Shown here: in pieces, positions 8,257 through 16,635 of the stretch
How positions within the stretch are numbered: position 1 is the stretch's first letter
Layout of the letters: each line of letters opens with the position of its first letter
Position numbers and translations under genes: made by a program
DNA from: CAVYXF01 sp963772335
GTDB taxonomy: Bacteria > Pseudomonadota > Alphaproteobacteria > Rhizobiales > Rhodomicrobiaceae
DNA: 64,000 nucleotides
Direction: 5' to 3'
Assembly: GCA_963772335.1 (NCBI GenBank)
Contig: CAVYXF010000004.1
Span: 220,316-284,315, forward strand
The notes under the pieces: generated by a model
Seen by the model: only the letters and a program-made list of their open reading frames with translations
What the model was told of the DNA's origin: nothing
Databases searched by the model: none

Positions 8257-9637
8257 GGCGCGCGGCTCCTGGGGATTTGGATGGTGCCGCTAATCCCGCC
8301 GGGATTTCGGATAAGCTGATGAAAGTGCCGCCTTCCTCGCGCGCGGGGGCGCCGCGCATCAAGCGATAGCCGCCTGGCACGCCGACCAGCGTGAGGTCGG
8401 CGGGCGCGGAGCTCGCGCAGCCCTTCGCGCAACCGGAGACATGCGCCGTCCCGGAGAAGCCGGTCGCCGCCATCCAGCCCGCGATTGCTTTAGCGTCGGT
8501 GCGGGTGTCGGCATGGGCCGAGCGGCAGGCCGGATGGCCGGGGCAGGCCTGGATACGCATCAGAGGATCGCCTGCCTCCGTCACAAAGCCAGCCTGGCGC
8601 GCCGACGCAGCGATGTATTTGGCAGCCGCCTCGCTCTCTACGCGGAGATAGAGGATGCGCCAGGGTGACAGCCGGATTTCCGCCGCGAGCTGCGCAAGTA
8701 CCTGGAGCTGCCCCGCCTCGATGCGTCCGAAGGGGACGCCGAGTCCAATGACCGCAAGATCAGCACCGAGCTCGGCGTAGCCGATGCCGGGGTGAGCGGC
8801 CACGCGTGCCGCTGCGTCAGGCTCAAAATGCTCAAGCCCAGGTGTTTTGCCTGCGATCACCGCACAGACTGCGGCGACGGCGCACTCCGGTGCCATCACG
8901 CCAACCCACTCATTGGCGCATGCCATGGCAATCATCGGCCGACCCTCGATCAGGCAGGCGAGCAGCCGAATGTCCGCGCGCACATCTGCAAGGGTCAGCA
9001 GGCCGTCTGCGGAAAGATCGGGGTCGCTTGACCAGCGGCGCTTCGACAAGTCGGGGCGCCCGCTCTCCTCGTGGGAACCTCCGTGAGATGGGCGTGGAAG
9101 TGCATCCGGTTCCCTCTCCTTATGGGAGAGGGAACCGTTGGCAAACGCAAGCTGCTCAGGGTTTTCGTCGCGCTGTTCGGCGTTCAATTCGCGATTTCCG
9201 CCGTCGAGGACGAAGCTGAACTTCGCCGGCAGCGCTCGGGCTGAGGGTTCGGTCGTGAGGCATTCCGCCAGCTCCGCCGCAAGGGGGCGCATGTCCATCA
9301 CCTCGCAAGGGTTTAGGCCGGCGAAAGGGCTGATGACAATGTTGCGGACACTCTCCGCTTCAGCCGACTCATCGAGCATGCCAAGCGCGCCGAGCGCTTC
9401 CTGCAAGGCCCCGAGGGTCTGGGGCCTCACGCCGCGAATCTGCAGATTGGCCCGGCGTGTCAAATCGATATGGCCATTGCCGTAGCTTTCCGCGGCCACC
9501 GCAATGCCCGCCATCTCGCCGCGGCTGAGACTCCCGCCGCGCGTGCGAATGCGCACGATCAGCCCATCGCCGCTCTCCATCGGGCGCAGCGCACCGGGGC
9601 ACCAGCCCTTCACCTCGAATGCCGGCGCGGTGGTCAT
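8249..9637 (-). CDS. cobG: Precorrin-3B synthase CobG with an in-frame repeat insertion
   Basis: CobG is an O2-dependent monooxygenase with a 4Fe-4S centre. It hydroxylates precorrin-3A and forms the gamma-lactone, marking the pathway as aerobic. The protein resembles nitrite/sulfite reductase halves: HIDLTRRANLQIRGV at the N-terminus and the Cys cluster ACPGHPAC plus SGCAKGCA near the C-terminus. Residues about 148-210, between FSFVLDGG and LTLADVRADI, are not typical of the family and contain a perfect DNA palindrome (9107-9137). The start at 9637 overlaps the cobN stop by 4 bp. If the extra segment is looped out the enzyme may still work. Confidence 0.9.
   Translation of the reverse strand: MTTAPAFEVKGWCPGALRPMESGDGLIVRIRTRGGSLSRGEMAGIAVAAESYGNGHIDLTRRANLQIRGVRPQTLGALQEALGALGMLDESAEAESVRNIVISPFAGLNPCEVMDMRPLAAELAECLTTEPSARALPAKFSFVLDGGNRELNAEQRDENPEQLAFANGSLSHKEREPDALPRPSHGGSHEESGRPDLSKRRWSSDPDLSADGLLTLADVRADIRLLACLIEGRPMIAMACANEWVGVMAPECAVAAVCAVIAGKTPGLEHFEPDAAARVAAHPGIGYAELGADLAVIGLGVPFGRIEAGQLQVLAQLAAEIRLSPWRILYLRVESEAAAKYIAASARQAGFVTEAGDPLMRIQACPGHPACRSAHADTRTDAKAIAGWMAATGFSGTAHVSGCAKGCASSAPADLTLVGVPGGYRLMRGAPAREEGGTFISLSEIPAGLAAPSKSPGAARRG
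9107..9137. repeat. Palindromic element inside cobG
   Basis: A perfect inverted repeat with 13-bp arms (CGGTTCCCTCTCC at 9107-9119 and its complement at 9125-9137) and a five-base centre. It shares the CCCTCTCC/GGAGAGGG core with the elements in cobN and between cobI and cobJ, and leaves the cobG frame open. Confidence 0.8.
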
Positions 9638-12600
9638 TCGGCGGCCTCCATAAATGGTCCCGCCCCTGCCTCATGGCCGAGGAGCGCGCCGGACAGCTCG
9701 TCCGCCACCGCATTGCGCCGCGCGGTCCACATGCCGCGCGCCAAGGCGTCCTGCAGGCGACGGGCAATCGAGGCTGCCGCTGCCGGATTGCGGGCAGACA
9801 TGGCGGCTAACACAGCCTCATCGGCGATGAGCGCTTCATGCACCGCTTCGAATAAATGCGCGGGGACAATCTCGGCCGTGGCGGCGAAGGCATAGAGCGC
9901 GTCCACGCTTTGGGCGATTTCGGCAACGCCCCGATGGCCATGCTTCAGCATCCCGGCAAGCCAGCGCGGATTGGTCAGGCGACCCCGCACCACACGCGCA
10001 ACGCTTTCGGCCAGAGTGCGCGCCTTTGGCAACATTGGCTTGCTGGTGTCGAGATGATAGAGCGCAGGCGCGTTGCCGAGCAGAGCGGCGGCAGCGGCGA
10101 AGCCGCCAGCGAAATCGGCCACATCGTCGCCATCCAGGATGTCGCGCTCGGCACTGTCCTGCGGCTGCACCAGCGCGCTGCTCGCCACGATGCGGGCGCC
10201 GAAGCCCTCATGGGTAGCGCCTTCCAGTGCGCCAATTCCATAGCGGTGGGTGACGTTGGCGAGAGCGGCCTGCCCGAGCGCGGCGCGCGAGGTCCATGGC
10301 GCATCCAGTGCTGTAGAGGCAACGCCAGCGCCATAGCTTCCCGGCGCGCCGCCGAAGATACGGGCTAGATCGCCGCCGCCGCGCCTGGCCTCGGCCAGGG
10401 GGTTCTCGGCGGCCTCTTCGGACAGTGCTGCAACCCGTTGCACGGCAAGGTCGAACAGCGCGATCTGGCTCTCGAACAGATCACGGAACAGACCGGAGAT
10501 GCGCAGCGTCACATCGATACGCGGCCGGCCCAGCTTGGCGAGCGGCAACACTTCGATGCCGCTGACGCGGTTCGCCATTGCGTCCCAGACCGGCACCGCA
10601 CCGAGATACCAAAGCGCCTGAGCAAGGTCATCGCCGCCGGTGCGCAGGGAAGCCGACGCCCACATCGTCATGATGAGCGCGCGCGGATAGTCGCCGTGAT
10701 CCTGCAGGTAGCGGCGGATCACCTCCTCGGCGGCGAGCCGGCCGATGGTCGCCGCCGTGCGGGTCGGGATGGCGCGCGGATCGATCGAGGTGAGATTGCG
10801 CCCGGTCGGCAGCACGTCGAGCCGGCCGCGAGTTGGGGCGCCGGCGGGACCGGGCGCAATCCGGCGGCCATCGAGCGCGCGGATCAGCGCCTCGGCCTCG
10901 CGTTCAGCCGAGACGCCGAGCGCCTGGCGCGCCCATTTCCGCTCGATGTCGCTCAGGTCCGCAGGAGCGGCTTGTTCCATCGCGGCCGCATGCGCAGCCT
11001 GGTCCGAGGCATCGGGCGCGCGAGCGAAGACATGAAAGGAGTCGCGGATGCTGAGTTCCTTGATGTCGCAGAGACGGGCATCCAGTCGGACAATAGCGTC
11101 GCGGCCTTGCTCGTCTGGCGTCAGGCCGCATTCCGCCGCGAAGCCCGACGCATGAGCCGCGTCCATGATCGCCTGTTCCAGGGCGGCGGTGCGGCGCCGG
11201 TCGAGGCCGTCGGCGGCGGCATATTCTTCGAGAAGATTTTCCAGCTCGGCAAGCCGGCCATACAGCCCGGCCTGGCGCAAGGGCGGGGTGAGATGGCCGA
11301 TCGTCACCGCGCCGATACGGCGCTTGGCTTGGACCGCCTCGCCGGGATTGTTGACGATAAAGGGATAGATCACCGGCATCGGGCCGAGCACCGCCTCCGG
11401 CCAGCAGCTCTCCGACAGCGCCATTGCCTTGCCGGGCAGCCATTCCAGTGTGCCATGAGTACCGAGATGAATCAGCACATCGGTCTTCTGGATGTGACGC
11501 AGCCAGGCGTAGAACGCGACATAGGCGTGGCGCGGCGGCGTGGTGACGTCGTGATAGCCGCTCTTGCGGTCGGTCTTGGCGCCGCGATCGGGCTGCAACG
11601 CGATCACCAGATTGCCTGCGCGAAGGATGCGAAATCGAAAGCCATAGCCTCTTGCGGCCGGATCACTTGCGGGATCGCCCCAGCTTGCCGCGATCTGGCG
11701 CTGGAGGGCGGCCGGCAAGGCGACAAGCGACTCCTGATAGCTGGCGAACGGGATGAGGAGATCGTCGCCGCCGGTGCCGTTGAGCAGGGCTTCCACATCC
11801 GCCGCGCTGACGCCGCTGACGTCGAACTCCTCGCGACGAAGCAGCTCGGCAATCCGCGCCGCGCTCTCCGCTGTATCAAGCCCGACCGCATAGCCGGCCC
11901 GGCCTTCGCGGGCGGGGTAATCGGAGAGGATGAGCGCAATGCGGCGGTCATGGCGGGGCTGCTCGCTAAGGCGCGCCCAGGCGGCAGCGAGCTGTGCGAC
12001 ATAGGCAATGCGGCCACGATCTGGCGCGTGGTGCATCGACGCATGCTGCAACGCCGGATCGGGGGCGCTTTCCTCCTTGAAGGAGATCGCGCGGCTGAGG
12101 ATGCGTCCATCCAGCTCGGGCAGGACGACATTCATGGCCTGATCGGCGGCCGCCAGCCCGCGCTGCGAACCCGCCCAGGCCGAGCGCGGAGAGCCGGAGA
12201 GCACGAGCTGCAGCACCGGGACATCGGCGTGATCGAGAATACTGGTGCCGTCGTCGCGCAACGCCGAGAAGGCGGTGGCGTTGAGAATGATTTTCGGACA
12301 GTGGGCTGCGATCAGCCGCTCGAGATCGGCGGCGATAGCGGGATCTTTGAGGCTGGTCAGCGCCACGGCGATGGGCGCAAGCCCCTGCCGCGCCAGGGCG
12401 TCCATCACCGCCGAGATCGGGGCGGTGTCGCCGGCCATCAGCAGCGCACGATAGAAGATGACGAGGGCCACGGGCCGGTGATCGGCCCGGTCGGCTCCCT
12501 CTCCCATTGGGGACGTCCGTGCAAAAGCCCCCTCACCCGGCCGCCTTCGGCGTCCGCCCTCTCCCGCGAGGGGAGAGGGCTGCTCCGAGTGAAGGAAAGG

Positions 12601-13272
12601 CAGAGCTTCCCCACGAGCAGGGTGTAGCCCTCTCCCCTCGCGGGAGAGGGCGGCGAGGCGTAGCCGAGCCGGGTGAGGGGGCTTCTGAGCAACCGGTTCG
12701 TGCGCGAACGGCTCGCCAGTTATCCTGCCATCGGCAAGAAAGCCGACGATTGGGCCAAGCGCTTGCGGCTCCTCCCATGTCAGGGACATGCCCTGGAGCG
12801 TCGCGAGATAGCGCAGCGCCTGATGCAGATTGGCGGGGCCGCCCTCGCGGAAATAGCGGTCCAGCCTGTCGAGCGCATCCGGTGCGACCGTTGAAAGTGC
12901 CGCAAGGCGCGGGTCGGGCCGATCGTCGCCCGGAAGGGCAGCGAGAAGAATGCCCTGCGCCTTCGCAACGGCTGCGATCCGCTCCAGGCCATAACGCCAA
13001 TATTCGAGCCCGCCCAGGCAGCGCACCACCACCGCTTGGGCCTGTGCGACGACGCGATCGATATAGAGATCGACCGACAACGGATGTTTGAGGCGCTTCA
13101 GGTCCGCGAGCCGCAGCGAGGGCAACTCCGGCCCGCCGTGCCACGCTACGGCGAGCGCCGACAGGTCGCTGTCGGAGAACGACATGACCACGGTATCCGC
13201 GGGCGACTGCCCGAGGTCGACGGCGCTCTCCGCCTCCTCAAGGGTCGCGATCTGGGTCGCCAGAAGATGCAC
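9634..13272 (-). CDS. cobN: Cobaltochelatase large subunit CobN with an in-frame repeat insertion
   Basis: The large subunit of the ATP-dependent aerobic cobaltochelatase, which inserts Co2+ into hydrogenobyrinate a,c-diamide. The chelatase His motif block HLGTHGTLEWLPGK is present, as are VALVIFYRALL and the C-terminal NPRWLAGMLKHGHRG. Length is 1212 residues from the GTG at 13272, which reads VHLLATQ behind AGGAG. Residues about 196-249 are encoded by a 160-bp palindromic element (12525-12684) inserted in frame between LADGRITGEPF and RPVALVIFYR. It follows cobW by 14 bp. The two smaller chelatase subunits are not in this window. Confidence 0.95.
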   Translation of the reverse strand: MHLLATQIATLEEAESAVDLGQSPADTVVMSFSDSDLSALAVAWHGGPELPSLRLADLKRLKHPLSVDLYIDRVVAQAQAVVVRCLGGLEYWRYGLERIAAVAKAQGILLAALPGDDRPDPRLAALSTVAPDALDRLDRYFREGGPANLHQALRYLATLQGMSLTWEEPQALGPIVGFLADGRITGEPFAHEPVAQKPPHPARLRLAALSREGRGLHPARGEALPFLHSEQPSPLAGEGGRRRRPGEGAFARTSPMGEGADRADHRPVALVIFYRALLMAGDTAPISAVMDALARQGLAPIAVALTSLKDPAIAADLERLIAAHCPKIILNATAFSALRDDGTSILDHADVPVLQLVLSGSPRSAWAGSQRGLAAADQAMNVVLPELDGRILSRAISFKEESAPDPALQHASMHHAPDRGRIAYVAQLAAAWARLSEQPRHDRRIALILSDYPAREGRAGYAVGLDTAESAARIAELLRREEFDVSGVSAADVEALLNGTGGDDLLIPFASYQESLVALPAALQRQIAASWGDPASDPAARGYGFRFRILRAGNLVIALQPDRGAKTDRKSGYHDVTTPPRHAYVAFYAWLRHIQKTDVLIHLGTHGTLEWLPGKAMALSESCWPEAVLGPMPVIYPFIVNNPGEAVQAKRRIGAVTIGHLTPPLRQAGLYGRLAELENLLEEYAAADGLDRRRTAALEQAIMDAAHASGFAAECGLTPDEQGRDAIVRLDARLCDIKELSIRDSFHVFARAPDASDQAAHAAAMEQAAPADLSDIERKWARQALGVSAEREAEALIRALDGRRIAPGPAGAPTRGRLDVLPTGRNLTSIDPRAIPTRTAATIGRLAAEEVIRRYLQDHGDYPRALIMTMWASASLRTGGDDLAQALWYLGAVPVWDAMANRVSGIEVLPLAKLGRPRIDVTLRISGLFRDLFESQIALFDLAVQRVAALSEEAAENPLAEARRGGGDLARIFGGAPGSYGAGVASTALDAPWTSRAALGQAALANVTHRYGIGALEGATHEGFGARIVASSALVQPQDSAERDILDGDDVADFAGGFAAAAALLGNAPALYHLDTSKPMLPKARTLAESVARVVRGRLTNPRWLAGMLKHGHRGVAEIAQSVDALYAFAATAEIVPAHLFEAVHEALIADEAVLAAMSARNPAAAASIARRLQDALARGMWTARRNAVADELSGALLGHEAGAGPFMEAAE
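12525..12684. repeat. 160-bp palindromic element inserted in frame in cobN
   Basis: Outer arms AAGCCCCCTCACCCGGC (12525-12541) and its complement (12668-12684) match at nearly every position. Two inner arms with the CCCTCTCCC core each form their own hairpin. It encodes a Pro/Arg/Gly-rich segment without creating a stop or shifting the frame. The same element family lies between cobI and cobJ. Confidence 0.85.
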
Positions 13273-13286
13273 CGCGCCCGTCTCCT

Positions 13287-14318
13287 TCAGCCAGCGATGA
13301 TGCCGCGGATCGCCTCGGCGTCGATGCCCTTCTCGCCGATCACCACGATCCGGCCCTGCCGCTCCTCGCCGAAGCGCCACGGCCGGTCGAACTGGTGCTG
13401 AATGCGGCCCCCCACGCCTTGCACGAGCAGGCGCATCGGCTTGCCTTCGACGTCGACGAACCCTTTGACGCGCAGAATATCATGCGCCTCAGTCGCGCGG
13501 GTGAGGCGTTCCACGAGCTCCTGCGGCGCCGAAAGGCAGGGCACCTCGACGATGAAGCTGTCGAAATCATCGTGGTCGTGCGTGCCTTCCGCGTCATGAT
13601 GGGAAGGGCGGCTTGCCAAGTCGCTCTCGGCCGCGGCGCCAAGGCCAAGCAGCACAGCCGGCGACACCCGCCCGCTCTCCGCCTCGACGATTTTCACCGC
13701 GCGGGGGACGACTTTGTTGATCTCGCCGGCAACGCTCGCCCGCTCGGTCTTCGACATCAGATCGGCCTTGTTGAGAACAATCAGATCGGCGCAGAGCAGC
13801 TGGTCCTCGAACACCTCCTCCAGCGGGTTGTCGTGATCCACCGCGGCGTCCTCCTGCCGCTGGCGCGCGACCGCTTCCGGATCGTCGGCGAACCGCCCGG
13901 CAGCGACCGCCGCGCCGTCCACAACCGCGACGACACCGTCCACCGTCACCCGGGAGGCGATATCCGGCCAGTTGAAGGCTTGGACCAACGGTTTCGGCAA
14001 AGCCAGGCCCGAGGTCTCGATGACAATGTGCTCCGGTGGCTCGGGCAACCCGAGCAGGCCGTTTAGCGTCGGCACGAAGTCGTCGGCGACGGTGCAGCAA
14101 AGGCAGCCGTTCGACAGCTCGACAATGCGCTCCTCCGGGCAGCTTTCGATGCCGCACCCTTTCAGGATTTCGCCGTCGATACCGACATCGCCGAACTCGT
14201 TGACGATCACTGCGAGGCGCCGGCCGCCGGCATTCTCCAGCACATGGCGGACAAGGGTGGTCTTCCCCGCGCCGAGGAAGCCGGTCACAATCGTGCAGGG
14301 CACTTTGGCTAAGCTCAT
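13287..14318 (-). CDS. cobW: Cobalamin biosynthesis GTPase CobW
   Basis: A COG0523 G3E GTPase of 343 residues, thought to deliver cobalt to CobN. The Walker A is GFLGAGKTTL, the metal-binding CxCC motif reads NGCLCC, NKADL is the G4 motif, and a His/Asp-rich loop (HHDAEGTHDHDD) lies between the GTPase and C-terminal CobW domains. The start ATG at 14318 overlaps the stop of the DUF1636 gene in ATGA. It sits directly before cobN. Confidence 0.95.
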   Translation of the reverse strand: MSLAKVPCTIVTGFLGAGKTTLVRHVLENAGGRRLAVIVNEFGDVGIDGEILKGCGIESCPEERIVELSNGCLCCTVADDFVPTLNGLLGLPEPPEHIVIETSGLALPKPLVQAFNWPDIASRVTVDGVVAVVDGAAVAAGRFADDPEAVARQRQEDAAVDHDNPLEEVFEDQLLCADLIVLNKADLMSKTERASVAGEINKVVPRAVKIVEAESGRVSPAVLLGLGAAAESDLASRPSHHDAEGTHDHDDFDSFIVEVPCLSAPQELVERLTRATEAHDILRVKGFVDVEGKPMRLLVQGVGGRIQHQFDRPWRFGEERQGRIVVIGEKGIDAEAIRGIIAG

Positions 14319-14737
14319 AGGCTGGACTCCATGGAGGGCATGGTTGCAGGCGGCACGCGGGCGATCACGCCGGAGCGGAAGCATTGCGGGCGCTCCCGCC
14401 AGGCAACGATGCCGTTCTCCGAGGCGGCGTAGGCACGGGCCATTGTGGCGACATCCTCCATATGCGCGGCGAGATCGAGGTCGCCGATGAGATAGGTCCA
14501 CTTGCCCTCGGCGATCAGCGCGACCGTGCATGGCCGTTTACAGACCGCAAGGCACTCGACCTCGCGCACGTCAACGGCATCATCCCCGGCCAGCCGGTCC
14601 CGCAGAGCCTTGGCGAAGGCCATGCCTGGCCGATTGGCGGGGCCGTCGCCGTCTTCAACGACGAGGCGGCAGGTCGTGCAGACGAACACGACCGTCTTGC
14701 CCTGCCCCGCCGCCAGGGCGCTGTCGTTTCCGGCCAT
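14315..14737 (-). CDS. DUF1636 thioredoxin-like [2Fe-2S] or metal-binding protein
   Basis: A 140-residue DUF1636 protein. The N-terminal CTTC motif (FVCTTCRLVVED) and the second pair VECLAVCKRPCTVAL resemble the four Cys ligands of thioredoxin-like ferredoxins. The function is not established. Its place between cbtA and cobW, with a 4-bp overlap to cobW, suggests a role in cobalt handling or redox support of the cobalamin pathway. That role is inferred from context only. Confidence 0.8.
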   Translation of the reverse strand: MAGNDSALAAGQGKTVVFVCTTCRLVVEDGDGPANRPGMAFAKALRDRLAGDDAVDVREVECLAVCKRPCTVALIAEGKWTYLIGDLDLAAHMEDVATMARAYAASENGIVAWRERPQCFRSGVIARVPPATMPSMESSL

Positions 14738-15469
14738 CTACGTCGCCACCGCCCGGCTTTCGCCGCGCTGCCAGAGCCAGCCGGCGATCCCGCCGACCAG
14801 CGTCCACAAGACCGCCTGGATCACCAGCGAGGTCGCGGTGAAGTGTCCGGCGATTTCCGCCGGCACCTCGCTTTTCAGCTCATGGGGATGGGGCGCGACG
14901 AGCAGGTGCGGTGCAACCAGCAGCACAATGCCAATGCCGACCTGCAGCGGATGGCTGGCGCGCCAGAGCATCCAAAGGCCTAGTGCCGTTCCGGCCGCCG
15001 TTCCGACCCACCAGAGCTGACGGCTGATGAGCTCGGCTGCACCGGCGCCAGGGAGTTCCGGCGGCAGGCCGAGCGCCGGAGCAAGGCCAGTTGCAATGAA
15101 CGCGCCCATGGCCCAAGCCAGGCCGCTGCGCGCGGTCGGGGTGGCGCCGGACGCCAGCATCACCGCCAGGAGGATGAAGGCAAAGCCGACGCCAGCGGAG
15201 ACGGTTGCGAGCGTGGTGAAGGCGGTACGCTCAAGACCATCCTCGGGCTGCCATTCCTCCTCCTCTCCCGCGGCATCGTGGCTGTGAGCCGGCGCTGCCG
15301 CATCATGACTATGGGCCGCGGCGCTGCCATGATCGTGGCCGGCCTCGGCCTTCTCATAGGTCTCTGCTTGAAGGATCAGCGGGGTGGTGGTGACGGTCTG
15401 CAGGGTAGCTACGATACCGCCAGCCAGCACGCCGGCCAGCAGGCCGGTCGCCAGAATACGCATCAGCAT
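14738..15469 (-). CDS. cbtA: Cobalt transporter subunit CbtA
   Basis: A 243-residue inner membrane protein with about five hydrophobic segments. After the first segment comes a His-rich stretch (HDHGSAAAHSHDAAAP) suited to Co2+ capture. CbtA and CbtB form a B12-riboswitch-controlled cobalt uptake system in proteobacteria. It ends at 14738, directly next to the DUF1636 gene, and follows cbtB by 12 bp. Confidence 0.92.
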   Translation of the reverse strand: MLMRILATGLLAGVLAGGIVATLQTVTTTPLILQAETYEKAEAGHDHGSAAAHSHDAAAPAHSHDAAGEEEEWQPEDGLERTAFTTLATVSAGVGFAFILLAVMLASGATPTARSGLAWAMGAFIATGLAPALGLPPELPGAGAAELISRQLWWVGTAAGTALGLWMLWRASHPLQVGIGIVLLVAPHLLVAPHPHELKSEVPAEIAGHFTATSLVIQAVLWTLVGGIAGWLWQRGESRAVAT

Positions 15470-15481
15470 GTGAAGCGTCCT

Positions 15482-15664
15482 TCAGTGGCAGGGGAAAGCA
15501 AGCGCGTGGCGCGAATCGTGGGCGGCGTTGTGCAGCATCATCGGATGGGCAAAGCCCACCAGGAAAACCAACGTCATCCCGAGGACGAAAGCTACCATGC
15601 AGGCGGCGAAGCGTCCGGCGCTGAGCTGCGAGGTCTGCTCTACAGAAACGGCTTGATTAAGCAT
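15482..15664 (-). CDS. cbtB: Cobalt transporter subunit CbtB
   Basis: A 60-residue single-span membrane protein, MLNQAVSVEQTSQLSAG then one hydrophobic helix, ending in HDSRHALAFPCH, which has the His-rich tail typical of CbtB. ATG 15664 is preceded by GAGGAG at a good distance; a seven-residue longer start is less likely. It is the first gene after the cobalamin riboswitch. Confidence 0.92.
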   Translation of the reverse strand: MLNQAVSVEQTSQLSAGRFAACMVAFVLGMTLVFLVGFAHPMMLHNAAHDSRHALAFPCH

Positions 15665-15705
15665 GGGAAAATCTCCTCGCCCCACCGGCGAAAGTCGAGT
15701 TCAAA

Positions 15706-15885
15706 AGGCAACGGCAGGTCTCCTGGCTCTCGGGTCCTCGCTGGCGACCACCTTCCCGGTTTCCCAGTGGTCTTTAGCCGTCAGCTCACCGATCACAGTT
15801 GCGGGGGCAGCCGCGGCTTCGAGGCGCGTTCCTCGACCCGCGTTCCCTTTCAATCCCTTGCGGGAACCGTCACAGAATTGATAAG
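15706..15885 (-). promoter_or_regulatory. Cobalamin (adenosylcobalamin) riboswitch
   Basis: Read on the minus strand, the segment has the conserved parts in order: GACGGTTCCCGCAAGGG, then GCCGCGGCTGCCCCCGCAAC, then CACTGGGAAACCGGGAAGG, then the B12 box region AGCCAGGAGACCTGCC. It lies about 40-220 bp upstream of cbtB. When adenosylcobalamin is plentiful it should shut down the cbtB-to-cobJ operon. The edges are approximate. Confidence 0.93.
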
Positions 15886-15951
15886 TGGCTGATGGCTCGC
15901 GCGTCAATGGAATTCGGATGTCATGCCCGATCCGCATAAACCCTATCTGAC

Positions 15952-16026
15952 GCTAGTGTCCCGATTCGAAAGTTCGTCAGAGCCAGCCGCGCGTCCGAAC
16001 GAACTTTTGAATCGGAAGGACACTAG
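15952..16026. repeat. 75-bp palindromic element
   Basis: Near-perfect inverted repeat: GCTAGTGTCC plus GATTCGAAAGTTCGT on the left, with the complement ACGAACTTTTGAATCGG and GGACACTAGC on the right, around a GC-rich centre. It lies between the riboswitch and cobU and resembles a non-autonomous palindromic repeat. I saw no second copy in the window. Confidence 0.7.
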
Positions 16027-16040
16027 CAAATCTAAGATTC

Positions 16041-16116
16041 GAGTGTGGCTTAAGGATCTGAAGTTCGCATGAGAGAGTGCTGCAATGATGCTGCGAACTT
16101 CAGATCCGCCACACTC
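16041..16116. repeat. Palindromic element (copy 1) carrying the cobU start codon
   Basis: Inverted repeat: GAGTGTGGC and GGATCTGAAGTTCGCA on the left (16041-16069), with complements at 16092-16107 and 16108-16116. A second, more diverged copy in reverse orientation lies at 31757-31822. The ATG of cobU (16069) lies at the edge of the loop, and the right arm encodes the first residues of CobU. Confidence 0.8.
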
Positions 16117-16635
16117 GTTCTCGGCGGCGCCCGCTCCGGCAAGAGCCGCTATGCCGAAAGGCTCGCGACCGCAATGCCGCGACCCTGGCTCTATATCGCG
16201 ACGGCCGAGGCCCTGGATGACGAGATGCGGGCGCGCATCGCCGATCACCGGCAGCGGCGCGGCGAGGGGTGGGAGACGCTCGAGGTGCCTCTCGATCTGG
16301 CCGAGGCCGTCGCTCGCGCCGGCGGGCGCTACGGGGTAATACTGATCGACTGCCTGACACTGTGGCTCTCCAATCTGCTGCTCGCCGGACATGATCCGGT
16401 GGCCGAGCGGGGAAAGCTCATCCAGGCACTCAAGGAGGCCGAAAGCCCCGTGATCGCGGTTTCGAACGAGGTCGGCCTCGGCATCGTGCCGGAGAATGCG
16501 CTGGCCCGGCGCTTCCGCGACGAGCAGGGGCGGCTCAATATGGAGGTCGCGGCCGTGGCCGACCGTGTGGTTCTGATGGCGGCCGGCCTGCCGCTCAAGT
16601 TGAAGGAGCCGATGAATGACGACGCAAGCCGATGA
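16069..16635 (+). CDS. cobU: Adenosylcobinamide kinase / guanylyltransferase CobU (CobP)
   Basis: A bifunctional enzyme of 188 residues that phosphorylates adenosylcobinamide and then attaches GMP. The P-loop reads LGGARSGKSRYAE, the second motif is LIDCLTLWLSNLL, and VSNEVGLGIVPENALARRFRD closes the family signature. The first 14 residues (MRECCNDAANFRSA) are encoded by a palindromic repeat and have no family similarity. No other in-frame start lies before the P-loop. It overlaps cobO by 20 bp. Confidence 0.93.
   Translation: MRECCNDAANFRSATLVLGGARSGKSRYAERLATAMPRPWLYIATAEALDDEMRARIADHRQRRGEGWETLEVPLDLAEAVARAGGRYGVILIDCLTLWLSNLLLAGHDPVAERGKLIQALKEAESPVIAVSNEVGLGIVPENALARRFRDEQGRLNMEVAAVADRVVLMAAGLPLKLKEPMNDDASR

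Noticed and set aside
10438..12627. A 729-codon open frame on the plus strand
   Set aside because: It is antisense to cobN; long antisense frames are expected in GC-rich genes, and its residues match no family.
13273..13380. N-terminal extension of CobN
   Set aside because: It overlaps the cobW coding sequence; GTG 13272 has a good ribosome binding site and matches the family start.
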